Shown piece after piece: positions 26,042 to 36,200 of a stretch of 40,609 nucleotides of DNA. How positions within the stretch are numbered: the stretch's first letter is position 1; each line of letters begins with the position of its first letter. The notes under the pieces are model-generated. The model saw nothing but the letters and a program-made list of their open reading frames with translations, made no database searches and was not told the origin of the DNA. The position numbers and the translations under genes were made by a program. The stretch is from contig NZ_BCRQ01000021.1 in NCBI RefSeq assembly GCF_001552675.1, forward strand, positions 1 to 40,609. Reading direction: 5' to 3'. This DNA is from Alicyclobacillus sendaiensis NBRC 100866. Lineage in GTDB: Bacteria > Bacillota > Bacilli > Alicyclobacillales > Alicyclobacillaceae.

Positions 26042-27829
26042 GTGGACGGTTGGACCTTGCGCCGCCTCGCGCGCGAGCTGAACGACGCGTTGCGAGGCGC
26101 ACGGATCGACAGAATTTATCAACCTGGCGAGCGCGATCTCGTCCTCGCCGTCCGCTCGGCCCATTTGGGAGCGCGGCGCTTGTACGTGTCCGCCCACCAA
26201 CAATTTGCGCGCGTCCACTTTCTCGCGGACGAGCGCCCAGACAACCCAGCCACGCCGCCGATGTTCTGTGTCCTCCTGCGCAAGCACATCGAGGGAGGGC
26301 GCATCGTCCGCGTCACGCAGCCGGGATGGGATCGGATACTCGAAATCGAAATTGAGGCGCTGGACGATCTCGGCGACCGGCGCACGTACGCGCTCGTGTG
26401 CGAGATCATGGGGCGTCACAGCAACATCGTGCTCGTCGAAACGCGAGACGACCAGAGCCGATGGATCATCGACAGCGCCGTACGCGTGTCGGAGGACATG
26501 TCCCGCTACCGATCCGTGCTGCCGGGCATCCCCTATGTCCCGCCGCCTCCACAGTCCAAAAAGCCCGTGGAAGCGTGCGAACCGGAGGACTTCCTCGGTG
26601 TCGATCCATCCGCCGGCGCCTCCCGCGCCAACCAGATGGCGATTGTGGAGAAGCTGGCCGGGACCGGACCTGTGACGGCCCGCGAAATCCTCCATCGCGC
26701 CATCGCGCGAACGGGCTCCGCCGAGCCGACGTCCATTCATCGGGCTGCCCTCGAGCTCAGAGCCGCCGTGGAGGAAGGTCAGGAGCCCCCTTCCGTCGGC
26801 CTCGACGGCGTCGGCCGAGCTGTGGAGTGCGCGCCGTTTCGGCTGACGTCGCGCGACCGGTTCGCCGAGTGCGAGACGATGAGTGATGCCATCCGCCGGC
26901 TCTTCGCGGATACCGGCGAGTCCCTTCGTCAGTCGCGCTTGGCCCGCGAGCTCGTTCGGGCCGTGCGAGAACACATGGACCGCCTCCGGGGCAAGCTCGT
27001 CCGGCTCGAACAGGAGTGGGAGGACGCGGCGGCGGAGGAGGCACTGCGGGTTCAAGCGGAACTTCTCACCGCGTACGCGCACCAGGTGCCGCGCGGCGCA
27101 TCGGAGGTCGAGCTGCCGAACTACTACGACGACAACCGGCCCCTGCGGATCGAACTGGATCCCGCGCTCGACGCCATCGCCAATGCGCAACGCCTCTTTC
27201 GCATGGCGGCGAAGCGAAAACGGGCGCGGCAGTGGATTGAAGCGGAGCGGGAACACACGCTGCGCGATCTGCGCTACCTGGAGGACGTCCTGCAGGCGCT
27301 CGGAGATACGTCCCTCGAAAACCTCGAAGAGGTGCGCCGAGAACTCGAGGCGCAGGGTTTCTTGGCGCCCACCGGTCGGAGAGGAACCGGAGGGGGCAAA
27401 AGGCGCCCCGCGGAGTCAGAGCCGCACGCCTTTCGGTCGAGCGACGGATTGGTGATCCGCGTCGGCCGCAACAATATCCAGAACGATCGGCTGACGTTCC
27501 GAAAGGCGGACAAGCGCGATCTTTGGCTCCACGTCAAGGACGCGCCGGGATCGCACGTCGTGATCGAAAGGGGCCAAGCGGACGAGATCCCGGAACGCAC
27601 CATCGAGGAGGCGGCTGTGCTCGCCGCATACTTCAGCAGGATGCGCGATTCGGCCAACGTGCCCGTCGACGTGACGGAAATCCGCCACGTGTGGAAGCCG
27701 AATGGAGCCCGGCCCGGGTTCGCGCTGTACGACCACCAGAGGACGCTGTATGTGACGCCGGAGCGATCGCTTGTGGAGAGCATCGTGTCCCGAACGGTTG
27801 CCGGGCGCGAAACGAGCGATTCCCGCTAA
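26042..27829 (+). CDS. rqcH: Ribosome-associated quality control factor RqcH (NFACT / fibronectin-binding family)
   Basis: Binds stalled 50S-peptidyl-tRNA complexes and adds C-terminal alanine tails that mark the nascent chain for degradation. The 595-residue protein has an NFACT-N domain with PPMFCVLLRKHIEGGRI, the D97-R98 pair required for tailing (same numbers as in B. subtilis by my count) and EIMGRHSNIVLV; a helix-hairpin-helix and coiled-coil middle (about 215-440); and NFACT-R with SSDGLVIRVGRNNIQNDRLT and DLWLHVKDAPGSHVVI. GTG 26042 follows AGAGGAG; the longer frame to 25865 overlaps the divergent ATPase gene and is rejected. Older annotations name this family FbpA. Confidence 0.95.
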   Translation: MDGWTLRRLARELNDALRGARIDRIYQPGERDLVLAVRSAHLGARRLYVSAHQQFARVHFLADERPDNPATPPMFCVLLRKHIEGGRIVRVTQPGWDRILEIEIEALDDLGDRRTYALVCEIMGRHSNIVLVETRDDQSRWIIDSAVRVSEDMSRYRSVLPGIPYVPPPPQSKKPVEACEPEDFLGVDPSAGASRANQMAIVEKLAGTGPVTAREILHRAIARTGSAEPTSIHRAALELRAAVEEGQEPPSVGLDGVGRAVECAPFRLTSRDRFAECETMSDAIRRLFADTGESLRQSRLARELVRAVREHMDRLRGKLVRLEQEWEDAAAEEALRVQAELLTAYAHQVPRGASEVELPNYYDDNRPLRIELDPALDAIANAQRLFRMAAKRKRARQWIEAEREHTLRDLRYLEDVLQALGDTSLENLEEVRRELEAQGFLAPTGRRGTGGGKRRPAESEPHAFRSSDGLVIRVGRNNIQNDRLTFRKADKRDLWLHVKDAPGSHVVIERGQADEIPERTIEEAAVLAAYFSRMRDSANVPVDVTEIRHVWKPNGARPGFALYDHQRTLYVTPERSLVESIVSRTVAGRETSDSR

Positions 27830-27842
27830 AGGAGAGATGACC

Positions 27843-29135
27843 ATGTCGCAGGAGCAAGGAAACAAACGCCTGATTGTCGGCGCCAACAAGCCCGCGCACG
27901 ACACCAACATTCTCGCCAACACGCAGGCCACTATCCGCGAGGCGCTGGATCGCCTTGGTTATGAAGAGGCCGTGTACGAGCTGCTCAAGGAGCCCATCCG
28001 GGTCATGACCGTTCGCATCCCGGTTCGCATGGACGACGGGCATGTGGAGGTGTTTACGGGGTATCGGGCGCAGCACAACGACGCCATCGGGCCGACGAAA
28101 GGCGGCGTTCGCTTCCATCCCGATGTGACGCTGGACGAGGTCAAGGCGCTCTCCATCTGGATGTCGTTGAAGTGCGGGATCTTCAACCTTCCGTACGGCG
28201 GAGCCAAGGGCGGGGTTGTCTGTGACCCGCGCAGCATGAGCCTGTCCGAGCAGGAGCGACTCGCGCGCGGCTACGTTCGGGCTATCAGCCAGATCGTCGG
28301 CCCGGCCAAGGACATCCCGGCGCCGGACGTGTACACCAACAGCCAGATCATGGCGTGGATGTACGATGAATATAGCCGCATCCGGGAGTTCGACTCTCCG
28401 GGCTTCATCACGGGCAAACCGCTGGTCCTCGGCGGATCCCGCGGGCGCGAGTCGGCGACGGCACTCGGCGTCGTGGTGGCGTTGCGAGAGACCGCGGAGC
28501 GCATGGGCAAAAAGCTGTCGGAGCTGCGCGTGCTCGTCCAGGGATTTGGCAACGTGGGTTCGAACGTCGCCCGCATCCTTCACGAGCTCGGCGCGACCGT
28601 GGTGGGCATCAGCGACGCAGGCGGCGGCGTATACAACGAGAACGGACTGCCGATCCCGGAACTCATCGAAGAAAAGGACTCGTTCGGCATGGTCACGCCA
28701 AGATTGTCCGGCGTCATTCCGACGGAGGAATTCTTGACCAAGCCGTGTGACGTGCTCGTCCCCGCAGCCCTGGAGAATCAAATCCACGAAGGCAACGCGG
28801 GCAAGATCCAGGCGAGCCTGATTGTCGAGGCGGCGAACGGCCCGACCACGCCGGAGGCGGATCACATTTTGCACGAGCGGGGTATCGTCGTGGTGCCGGA
28901 CGTGCTCGCCAACGCGGGCGGCGTCACCGTTTCGTACTTCGAGTGGGTGCAAAACAATCAGGGCTTCTATTGGACAGAAGAAGAGGTCAACCAACGGCTT
29001 GAGAATATGATGGTGCAGAGCGTGCACAACATCCTCGACACGGCGGAGCGGTACGACGTGCTTCCGCGGATGGCGGCCTATATGGTAGGCATTCGGCCGT
29101 TCGCGGAAGCGATGCGCTGGCGCGGATGGGTGTGA
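27843..29135 (+). CDS. Glutamate dehydrogenase (Glu/Leu/Phe/Val dehydrogenase family)
   Basis: Catalyses reversible oxidative deamination of glutamate to 2-oxoglutarate. The 430-residue protein has GPTKGGVRFHP, the catalytic lysine K122 in LPYGGAKGG, the catalytic aspartate in DIPAPDVYTN, the dinucleotide-binding VQGFGNVGS (232-240) and NGPTTPEAD. It matches the hexameric RocG/GudB class, usually NAD-dependent; cofactor preference is not proven. Two ATGs (27837 and 27843) are in frame; the second is used because GGAG at 27831-27834 is only two bases from the first and eight from the second. The Shine-Dalgarno abuts the rqcH stop (TAAAGGAG), so co-transcription is likely. Confidence 0.95.
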   Translation: MSQEQGNKRLIVGANKPAHDTNILANTQATIREALDRLGYEEAVYELLKEPIRVMTVRIPVRMDDGHVEVFTGYRAQHNDAIGPTKGGVRFHPDVTLDEVKALSIWMSLKCGIFNLPYGGAKGGVVCDPRSMSLSEQERLARGYVRAISQIVGPAKDIPAPDVYTNSQIMAWMYDEYSRIREFDSPGFITGKPLVLGGSRGRESATALGVVVALRETAERMGKKLSELRVLVQGFGNVGSNVARILHELGATVVGISDAGGGVYNENGLPIPELIEEKDSFGMVTPRLSGVIPTEEFLTKPCDVLVPAALENQIHEGNAGKIQASLIVEAANGPTTPEADHILHERGIVVVPDVLANAGGVTVSYFEWVQNNQGFYWTEEEVNQRLENMMVQSVHNILDTAERYDVLPRMAAYMVGIRPFAEAMRWRGWV

Positions 29136-29171
29136 CGCCTCTCGACAGCGCGTGAACACAAACCAATTCTC

Positions 29172-29192
29172 GGGCGCGGCGCGGCCGCGCCC
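29172..29192 (+). terminator. GC-rich hairpin after the glutamate dehydrogenase gene
   Basis: 9-bp perfect stem GGGCGCGGC / GCCGCGCCC with a three-base loop, 36 bases after the stop. It is followed by TTCCGCT, a poor U tract, so it may be a weak terminator before the MFS gene. Confidence 0.4.
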
Positions 29193-29224
29193 TTCCGCTG
29201 GGGATGTGTATGAGGAGCGCGAAC

Positions 29225-30481
29225 ATGAGCCCCGACGACGTGGTCACCCGCCTCGGGATGCAGATGAAGTGGAAGACGTGGTGGAATTTCCGAATCGATT
29301 TTGGCGGTTCGGTCCTGTTTGCCTTGTTCAATGTCGTGGTCAACCAGTTTTACGTTCCCATGGCCATCCGGCATGGCGCATCCAACCTCGAGGTGGGGCT
29401 GCTCACAGCGGCGCCTGCCATCGGCATGTTGTGGTCCCCGATGTGGGCCCACCTGATGCGCGGCCGTTCCACAAAACCTTTTGTCCTGTGGCCGCTCGTC
29501 GTCGGCCGTTTATCCGTCCTGTGGGCAGGCGCGCTGCTCACGCCCGCGGCCTTCCTGGCGACGGCGTTCATCGTCAACTTCATGAACGGGATTCAGGCGC
29601 CCGCCTATCCCGCGCTGCTCGCGCGCATGTACCCGCCTGCGCTCCGCGGGCGGCTGATGGGCTACGTGCGCGTCGCGCAGGGAATGCTCCTCATCCCCCT
29701 TGCCTACGTCGTCGGCGAATGGAGCCAGCATCAGGGAGACCGATGGCCGCTTATCGGCGCCGCCATCATGGGAACACTGTCGGTCGTTCTCTTCTCCCGC
29801 GTGCGCGAAGTCGAAACTCCCGATCCCGAAACGGCGCCTGCGCAGCCCGCGCGGCGCATATCGCAGATCCTCGGGCATTGGCACATCGCCCGCGCCAGCC
29901 GACCGCTCCGCATCTTCCTCATGGCCACCATGGCCACGGGCTTTGGCAACCTGTTGGCGGGACCCATTTACCAGATCTATCAGGTTCATGCCTTAAACCT
30001 GTCCAACGCCCAAATTGGCTTGACGCGCGTGTCGTACTACGTCGCGCTGCTGGTGGCGTATTTCGTCGTGGGGTGGATCATCGACACGTGGTCCCCGCGC
30101 CACGCCATGTTCATCGGCATGACCGCCTACGCCCTCGCCCCGGTGCTGTACGTGCTGTGGGGATCGTTTCCTGCCGTGATCGTCTCCTGCGCCCTGCTTG
30201 GCGTCGGCGATGCCGTGTGGGACATCGGCTGCATGTCCTACATTTTCCGCGCGGTCCCCGGGCGAGAGGCCGAGGCGTTTGGGCTTCACTTCCTGCTGTT
30301 TGGGATCCGCGGCGCCATTGCGCCGCTGGTCAGCACGGCGATGACGCACGCGATGTCGCTCACGGACATTTTCCTCGTCGCCATCGGCATCTGCGCGCTA
30401 GGCATCGCCATTTTCGCCGTGTGGCCCACGCCGCGCGCGCCCTCGCCCACGGTCGAAGCGCCTCAGCCCGGCGCGCCGTGA
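29225..30481 (+). CDS. Major facilitator superfamily transporter
   Basis: Integral membrane protein of 418 residues, largely hydrophobic, with about 10-12 predicted spans (for example around AAPAIGMLWSPMWAHLM, VVGRLSVLWAGALLTPAA, GGSVLFALFNVVV). The loop after the second span and GRLMGYVRVAQG resemble MFS loop motifs; a central cytoplasmic linker ([19 protein letters not shown]) separates two halves. The C-terminus is a Pro/Ala-rich tail. ATG 29225 follows GAGGAG at seven bases. The substrate is unknown. It ends one base before the convergent oxidoreductase gene, so no room remains for an ordinary terminator between them. Confidence 0.82.
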   Translation: MSPDDVVTRLGMQMKWKTWWNFRIDFGGSVLFALFNVVVNQFYVPMAIRHGASNLEVGLLTAAPAIGMLWSPMWAHLMRGRSTKPFVLWPLVVGRLSVLWAGALLTPAAFLATAFIVNFMNGIQAPAYPALLARMYPPALRGRLMGYVRVAQGMLLIPLAYVVGEWSQHQGDRWPLIGAAIMGTLSVVLFSRVREVETPDPETAPAQPARRISQILGHWHIARASRPLRIFLMATMATGFGNLLAGPIYQIYQVHALNLSNAQIGLTRVSYYVALLVAYFVVGWIIDTWSPRHAMFIGMTAYALAPVLYVLWGSFPAVIVSCALLGVGDAVWDIGCMSYIFRAVPGREAEAFGLHFLLFGIRGAIAPLVSTAMTHAMSLTDIFLVAIGICALGIAIFAVWPTPRAPSPTVEAPQPGAP

Positions 30482-30482
30482 G

Positions 30483-31745
30483 TCACGGCCGCACCGCGAC
30501 CGAGAGCCTTCTCGCAGCGCGCCGCCACAGCGACAGTCGTTCCGGCCCGAGCATGAGGTCCTCGGGCCGATCTTCTCCGGCGATCCGCCTCGCGAGGATG
30601 TCCGCCGCCACGGCGTAACAGACCGTGCCGTTTCCACCGTAACCGAGCGAGCAGAAGACCCGGCGAAAGCCTGGATACAGGCCGACGATGGGCCAGCCGT
30701 CGACGGTGGAGCCAAACGTCGAGGCCCAGCGGTACGCAATGGAGATGGTCCCTAGGCCGGGCAAAACCTCCCTGGCCAACTCCGCGAGCTTATCCGCTCG
30801 GATGTTCAGCTCCCGATCTCGCCGGGGTCCGTCCGGAACGGGCAGGTCAAGGCCGCCGATCACGAGCCGCCTGTCGGGCGTCGTGCGCATGTACAGGTAC
30901 GGGCGCGCGGTCTCCCAGACGACTGCACCTTCCGGCCAATGCGACAGGTCTGAGACGGGCTCCGTCGCGATGGCGTAGGTGCATCCCAGTCTGACGCCTG
31001 CAAGCGGCGTCGCGCGTTGAAACCCGTATCCCGTCGCGACGATGGCTGCACGCGCCTTCACGCGACGTCCGCCGTCCGTCTCCAGCACGACGCCTCTCTC
31101 CCCCTCGTCCATCCGCACCACCGCCGTGTCCTCGAAGACGCGGGCTGCGCCGCGGCGGACGAGTTCCGCCAGCAGGTCGCGCGTGAGCTTCAGCGGATTC
31201 ACCTCCGCGTCTCCGTACGTCACCAGCACAGCGTCGCGGTCGAGTCCGAACGCGTCCCGCACCTCTCGCCGGCCGAGGACGATTTCGGCGGCGAACCCAT
31301 GTTCAATCAGGACGCGCGCTTCTTCTTTCAGCCGCGGGATATCGGCCGGCACCGACGCGTAACAGAGGCTCATGCGCTCGGCGAACTCGACGTCCTCCGG
31401 CAGTGCCTTCGCGATGTTCCGCAGCCTGCTCACGCCCTCCCAGCACCTGCGGTAGAAGTCCACCGCCCGTCGCCGGCCATGCACGCGAATCATCTCGGCG
31501 AGCGGCATGTCGTTCGCGTACTGCAAAAGGCCCGTGTTCCCTCGCGTGGATCCCATGCCCACCCGGTGGCGCTCCAACACGACGACTTCGAACCCCCGCT
31601 CCGCGATCTCCCACGCCGCGATGGCACCGCCAATTCCTCCGCCCACCACGGCGACATCGCTTTCCACGTCTCCGTCGAGCCGAGTATACCGCGACCCACT
31701 GGCTCCGGACTCCGACCAGAGCGTGCAGCCCATGTGAAGATCCAC
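30483..31745 (-). CDS. FAD-dependent oxidoreductase of the DAO family
   Basis: Flavoprotein of the D-amino-acid oxidase / glycine oxidase / gamma-glutamylputrescine oxidase type. The 420-residue protein has the FAD-binding Rossmann VAVVGGGIGGAIAAWEIAER (about 31-50) with VVVLER at the end of the second strand, STRGNTGLLQYAND after it, IVATGYG in the middle, and the C-terminal YRWASTFGSTVDGWPIVG and SLGYGGNGTVCYAVAAD blocks. It likely oxidises an amine or amino acid; the substrate cannot be told from sequence. GTG 31745 follows AAGGAGGG at five bases. It lies downstream of the pyr terminator in the same orientation, so it has its own promoter, which I could not find, or depends on read-through. 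Confidence 0.85.
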   Translation of the reverse strand: MDLHMGCTLWSESGASGSRYTRLDGDVESDVAVVGGGIGGAIAAWEIAERGFEVVVLERHRVGMGSTRGNTGLLQYANDMPLAEMIRVHGRRRAVDFYRRCWEGVSRLRNIAKALPEDVEFAERMSLCYASVPADIPRLKEEARVLIEHGFAAEIVLGRREVRDAFGLDRDAVLVTYGDAEVNPLKLTRDLLAELVRRGAARVFEDTAVVRMDEGERGVVLETDGGRRVKARAAIVATGYGFQRATPLAGVRLGCTYAIATEPVSDLSHWPEGAVVWETARPYLYMRTTPDRRLVIGGLDLPVPDGPRRDRELNIRADKLAELAREVLPGLGTISIAYRWASTFGSTVDGWPIVGLYPGFRRVFCSLGYGGNGTVCYAVAADILARRIAGEDRPEDLMLGPERLSLWRRAARRLSVAVRP

Positions 31746-31800
31746 GTGAACCCTCCTTCTCGCCTGACGGGTAGGATGTCCGGTTTGGCGAAGAAAGAGT

Positions 31801-31837
31801 CGGGCGGACCTTGGATACCAAACCCAAGGACCGCCCG
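31801..31837 (-). terminator. Terminator of the pyr operon
   Basis: 14-bp stem with one A-A mismatch (CGGGCGGACCTTGG / CCAAGGACCGCCCG) around a nine-base loop, 16 bases after the pyrE stop. On the minus strand it is followed by ACTCTTTCTTCG, a T-rich tail. Confidence 0.75.
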
Positions 31838-31853
31838 TCTGTCTGATCCAGCC

Positions 31854-32513
31854 TCAGAGTCCGTACGTGTCAGGAGATTTGCGCCAGCGCATCAGAAGCG
31901 CCACATCCGATTCCTGAATGTCGCCGCGCTCAAGCGCCACTTGAATCAATACCTCGTACGGCACCAGCCGATACGCAGGAATGCCGGTGTCTTCGGCGCG
32001 CTTCGTCGCGACGTCGAAGTCGTACGAGAGGATGGTGAGGATGGCCATCACGTCCACCCCCGCGTCGCGGAGGGCCTGCGCCGCCTGATAGGCGGATCGC
32101 CCCGTCGACAGGGTGTCTTCGATGACCACAGCCTTCATGCCCGGGCGCGCGTAGCCTTCGATCTGCTTTCCCCGGCCGTGGGCCTTGGCCTCCGCGCGCA
32201 CATACGCGCACGGCAGGCCCAGCCGATCCGCCAGCATGGCGGCGTGCGGAATGCCGCCCGTCGCCGCGCCCGCGATGAGTTCGACGGCGGGCAACTCGTA
32301 GTCGATGATCGACTCGAAACCAGAGACCACCTGGCTGCGAAGTAGTGGGTAACCCAGGATCAGCCGGTTGTCGCAGTAGATGGGAGAGCGCCAGCCGCTC
32401 GACCAGGTGAACGGCTGATGCGGCCTCAGTTCCACCGCGCCAATCTGCAAAAGCCCCTTGGCAATGGTATAGGACAGGTCGTCGTATTCGACCGTAAACG
32501 TCGGTTCACTCAT
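31854..32513 (-). CDS. pyrE: Orotate phosphoribosyltransferase
   Basis: Joins orotate to PRPP to make orotidine 5'-phosphate, the fifth step of pyrimidine synthesis. The 219-residue type-I phosphoribosyltransferase shows the flexible loop AKAHGRGKQIEG and the PRPP-binding site VVIEDTLSTGRSA; FTWSSGWRSPIYCDNR near residue 40 fits the orotate site. ATG 32513 overlaps the pyrF stop by 8 bp (ATGAGTGA). It is the last gene of the operon, followed by a terminator. As in B. subtilis, pyrF precedes pyrE. Confidence 0.97.
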   Translation of the reverse strand: MSEPTFTVEYDDLSYTIAKGLLQIGAVELRPHQPFTWSSGWRSPIYCDNRLILGYPLLRSQVVSGFESIIDYELPAVELIAGAATGGIPHAAMLADRLGLPCAYVRAEAKAHGRGKQIEGYARPGMKAVVIEDTLSTGRSAYQAAQALRDAGVDVMAILTILSYDFDVATKRAEDTGIPAYRLVPYEVLIQVALERGDIQESDVALLMRWRKSPDTYGL

Positions 32514-33270
32514 GGGACAAGCCCTCCCTCACGGAACGAAGGTAGCGCGCCAAGCTGCCGACGGGATCGTCCGCTTTTGTCACCGCTCTGCCCAGCACGA
32601 GGCGCGTCGCGCCGCGGCGGATGGCCTCGTCGGGCTGCATCACGCGGGCCTGGTCGTGAACCGCATCGCCCGCGAGCCGGATGCCCGGCACCACGCGCTC
32701 GAAGGCGGGGGTTGTGACCTCGCGCACGATGTCCAGCTCGTGCGCCGAGCAGACCACGCCGTCGAGCCCCGTCTGCTGGGCCATCTGGGCCAGGCGGCGC
32801 ACCCAAGCGGACGCGGTCGTCCCGACGCCCATCGACTCGAGATCGGCGTCCGTCAGGCTCGTGAGGACGGTGACGCCCACGAGGAGCGGGCGGTGGGGCG
32901 ATCCGTCCACGGCCTCGCGCGCCGCGGCGAGCATCTTGAGGCCGCCCGAGGCATGGACGTTCACCATCTCGACGGGATACTGCGCGATGGCGCGAAGTGC
33001 GCCGGCGACGGTGTTGGGGATGTCGTGCAGCTTGACGTCCAAGAACACCCGCAAGTTGAGCTTCAACAGAGACTCGACGAGGCGCATGCCCGCCTGGTGA
33101 AACAGCTCCAAACCGACCTTGTACCCGTCCACCACGGGCGCCAGGCGATCCACGAGCGCCAAGGCGCGGCTTTCGGAATCGACGTCGAGCGCCACGTAGA
33201 TGCGCCTGCGCGCCTCGTCGTAGGCGGGTGAAGCGAGCTCCTGCATGAGTTGCTCATTCACCTTCGCCAC
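32506..33270 (-). CDS. pyrF: Orotidine 5'-phosphate decarboxylase
   Basis: Converts OMP to UMP, the last step of the pathway. The 254-residue TIM barrel has the catalytic array [10 protein letters not shown] with D78, K80 and D83, preceded by YVALDV and followed by [14 protein letters not shown] and [13 protein letters not shown], which bind the phosphate. The start is ambiguous: GTG 33270, or GTG 33261 with AGGTGG close upstream and an 8-bp overlap with carB. Either way it overlaps the carB 3' end directly; in B. subtilis pyrK and pyrD lie between these two genes. It shares an 8-bp overlap with pyrE. Confidence 0.96.
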   Translation of the reverse strand: MAKVNEQLMQELASPAYDEARRRIYVALDVDSESRALALVDRLAPVVDGYKVGLELFHQAGMRLVESLLKLNLRVFLDVKLHDIPNTVAGALRAIAQYPVEMVNVHASGGLKMLAAAREAVDGSPHRPLLVGVTVLTSLTDADLESMGVGTTASAWVRRLAQMAQQTGLDGVVCSAHELDIVREVTTPAFERVVPGIRLAGDAVHDQARVMQPDEAIRRGATRLVLGRAVTKADDPVGSLARYLRSVREGLSHE

Positions 33271-36200
33271 CTGCCTCTCCCGGGACGGGATCGCCGAGCG
33301 CCATGGTCTGGAAGTGGATGAGCTTCATGATGTCCAAGACGGACCGAACGGTGTCGAGCGAGGTCAGGCACGGCACACCGTGCTCGACGGCCGTGCGGCG
33401 AATGCGGAAGCCGTCCCGCTCGGGCTTCAGGCCCTTCGTCAGCGTATTGATGACGAGTTGAATCTTGCCTTGGCGGATGTCGTCGGCGAGATTCGGCGTG
33501 CCCTGCGCCAGCTTGTTCACGACGCGCACTTCAAGGCCGCGCTCGCGCAGGTATTTCGCCGTCCCCTCCGTCGCCGCGAGACGATAGCCGAGGCGCGCGA
33601 ACTCGCGCAACAAGGGATACGCCTCCGGCTTGTCCTTGTCCGCGATGGTGGCGAGCACGGTCCCGTGCGCCGGGATGGCTATCCCAGAGGCGAGAAGCCC
33701 CTTGTAGAGCGCCTTTTCGTAGACGAGATCGCGCCCCATGACCTCGCCCGTCGACTTCATCTCCGGCCCGAGGCTGATGTCGACCTGGTGCAGCTTCGCG
33801 AACGAGAACACGGGCACCTTGACGGCCACTGCCGGCGACTCCGGCACGCGCCCGCTTTGGTAACCGAGATCCGCTAACTTGCCGCCGCAGACCGCGTGCA
33901 TGGCGAGTTGCACCATGGGCACGCCGGTCACCTTCGAGAGGAAGGGCACGGTGCGCGACGATCTCGGGTTCACCTCGATGACCTCCACCTCGCCGTCGTG
34001 CACGATGAACTGGACGTTCATGAGCCCTTTCACCTGGAGGCTTTGCGCAATGCGAATCGTGTGGTCCTCGATGATCCGCTTCACGTCCTCGCTCAGGTTT
34101 TGCGGCGGGTACACGGCAATGGAATCGCCCGAGTGCACGCCCGCGCGCTCGATGTGCTCCATGATGCCCGGTATGATGACCGTCTCGCCGTCCGAGATGG
34201 CGTCGACCTCCGCCTCAATGCCGTTCACGTACCGATCCACGAGCACCGGATGCTGTTGCGACACCTCGACCGCTTCCTCCATGTACTGAAGAAGCTCATT
34301 GGTGTTGGTGATGATCTGCATAGCGCGGCCGCCGAGGACGTACGAAGGCCGCACGAGCACCGGATAGCCGAGCGACTCCGCCGCCTCCACCGCCCCCTCC
34401 ACGGTCGTGACGGTCCGCCCCTCCGGGCGCTGGATGCCGAGCTCCGTGAGCAGCGCGTCAAACTTCTCGCGATCCTCCGCCGCATCGATGCTCTCGCGCG
34501 ACGTGCCGAAGATCCGCACGCCCGCATCCGCCAAGGGCCCCGCCAGGTTGATGGCCGTCTGCCCGCCGAACTGGACAATGACGCCCTCCGGCTGTTCTCG
34601 GTCGATCACGTTCAGCACATCTTCCACGTCGAGCGGTTCAAAGTACAGGCGGTCGGACGTGCTGAAGTCCGTCGAGACGGTCTCGGGGTTGTTGTTGATG
34701 ACGACCGCCTCATATCCTTCGCGCTGCAGCGCCCAGACGGCGTGCACCGTGCAGTAGTCAAATTCGATGCCCTGGCCGATGCGGATGGGGCCGGAGCCGA
34801 GCACCACCATCTTCTTGCGCGCGCTCGTCTCTACCTCGTCCTCCCGCTCGTAGGTGCTGTAATAATACGGGGTCGATGCCGCAAACTCGCCGGCGCACGT
34901 ATCGACCATCTTGTAGACGGGCACGATGCCCCGGCGCTTGCGCCACGCTCGGATGGCCATCGCATCCGCCTTGAGCAAGCGCGCGAGTTCCCGGTCCGGG
35001 AAGCCGTTCCGCTTGGCCTCGTGGATGAGTTCGCGGTGCTCGTCCAACACCTGTTCAATCGGCAGGCGCGGGTTCGCCACCGCGGCAATGCGCTGCTCCA
35101 GATCCACCAGGGCCTCCAAATGCCACAGGAACCAGCGGTCGATCTTCGACCAGTCGTGGATTTGCTCGACGGTCACACCGCGCCGCAGCGCCTCGGCGAT
35201 GGCAAACAGGCGGTCGTCGTCGGCCACGCGGATTTTCTTCTCAAGCTCGACATTCGACCACTTGTCCGATTGCTTCGTCCACAGGCTATACGCGCCGATT
35301 TCCAGGCTGCGCACCGCCTTGAGCAGCGACTCGCCGAACGTGCGGCCGATGGCCATGACCTCTCCCGTCGCCTTCATCTGTGTGCCGAGCGAGCGGTTGG
35401 CGCTGCGAAACTTGTCGAACGGCCAGCGCGGAATTTTCGTGACGATGTAGTCCAAGGCCGGCTCAAACGCGGCGTACGAGTCCTGCGTGACCGGGTTCTT
35501 CAGCTCCGCGAGGCGATACCCCACCGCAATCTTCGTCGCAATCCGCGCGATGGGATAGCCCGTGGCCTTGGACGCGAGCGCGCTCGACCGGCTGACGCGG
35601 GGATTGACCTCAATCACATAGTAGCGCGAAGAGTGGGGATCGAGCGCCAGCTGGACGTTGCAGCCACCCTGAATGCCGAGCGCGTGAATGATCTGCAGGC
35701 TCGCGTCGCGAAGCATCTGGTACTCCTCGTCGGAAAGTGTCTGGCTCGGCGCCACGACGATGGAGTCGCCCGTGTGCACGCCCACGGGGTCCATGTTTTC
35801 CATGTTGCACACCACGATGGCGGTGCCGTCCGCGTCGCGCATGACCTCGTACTCGATCTCCTTGAAACCCGCGATGCTCTGCTCCACGAGCACCTGGTGA
35901 ATCGGCGAGAGCGTCAGGCCGCGCTCGACAATCTCGTGGTACTCGCGCCAGTTCGACGCGATGCCGCCGCCCGTTCCGCCGAGCGTGTACGCCGGGCGGA
36001 TGATGATGGGGAAGCCCACCTCCTCCGCAAACGCGTCCGCCTCCGCCTGGTTTCTCACGATGGCGCTTCGCGGCACGGGCTGGCCAATCTCCTGCATCAG
36101 CTGGCGAAATTTCTCGCGGTCTTCCGCCTTTTCGATGGCCTCGAGCGGCGTGCCGAGGAGCTCGACGCCCTCCGCCTCGAGGACGCCGGCCTCCGCGAGC

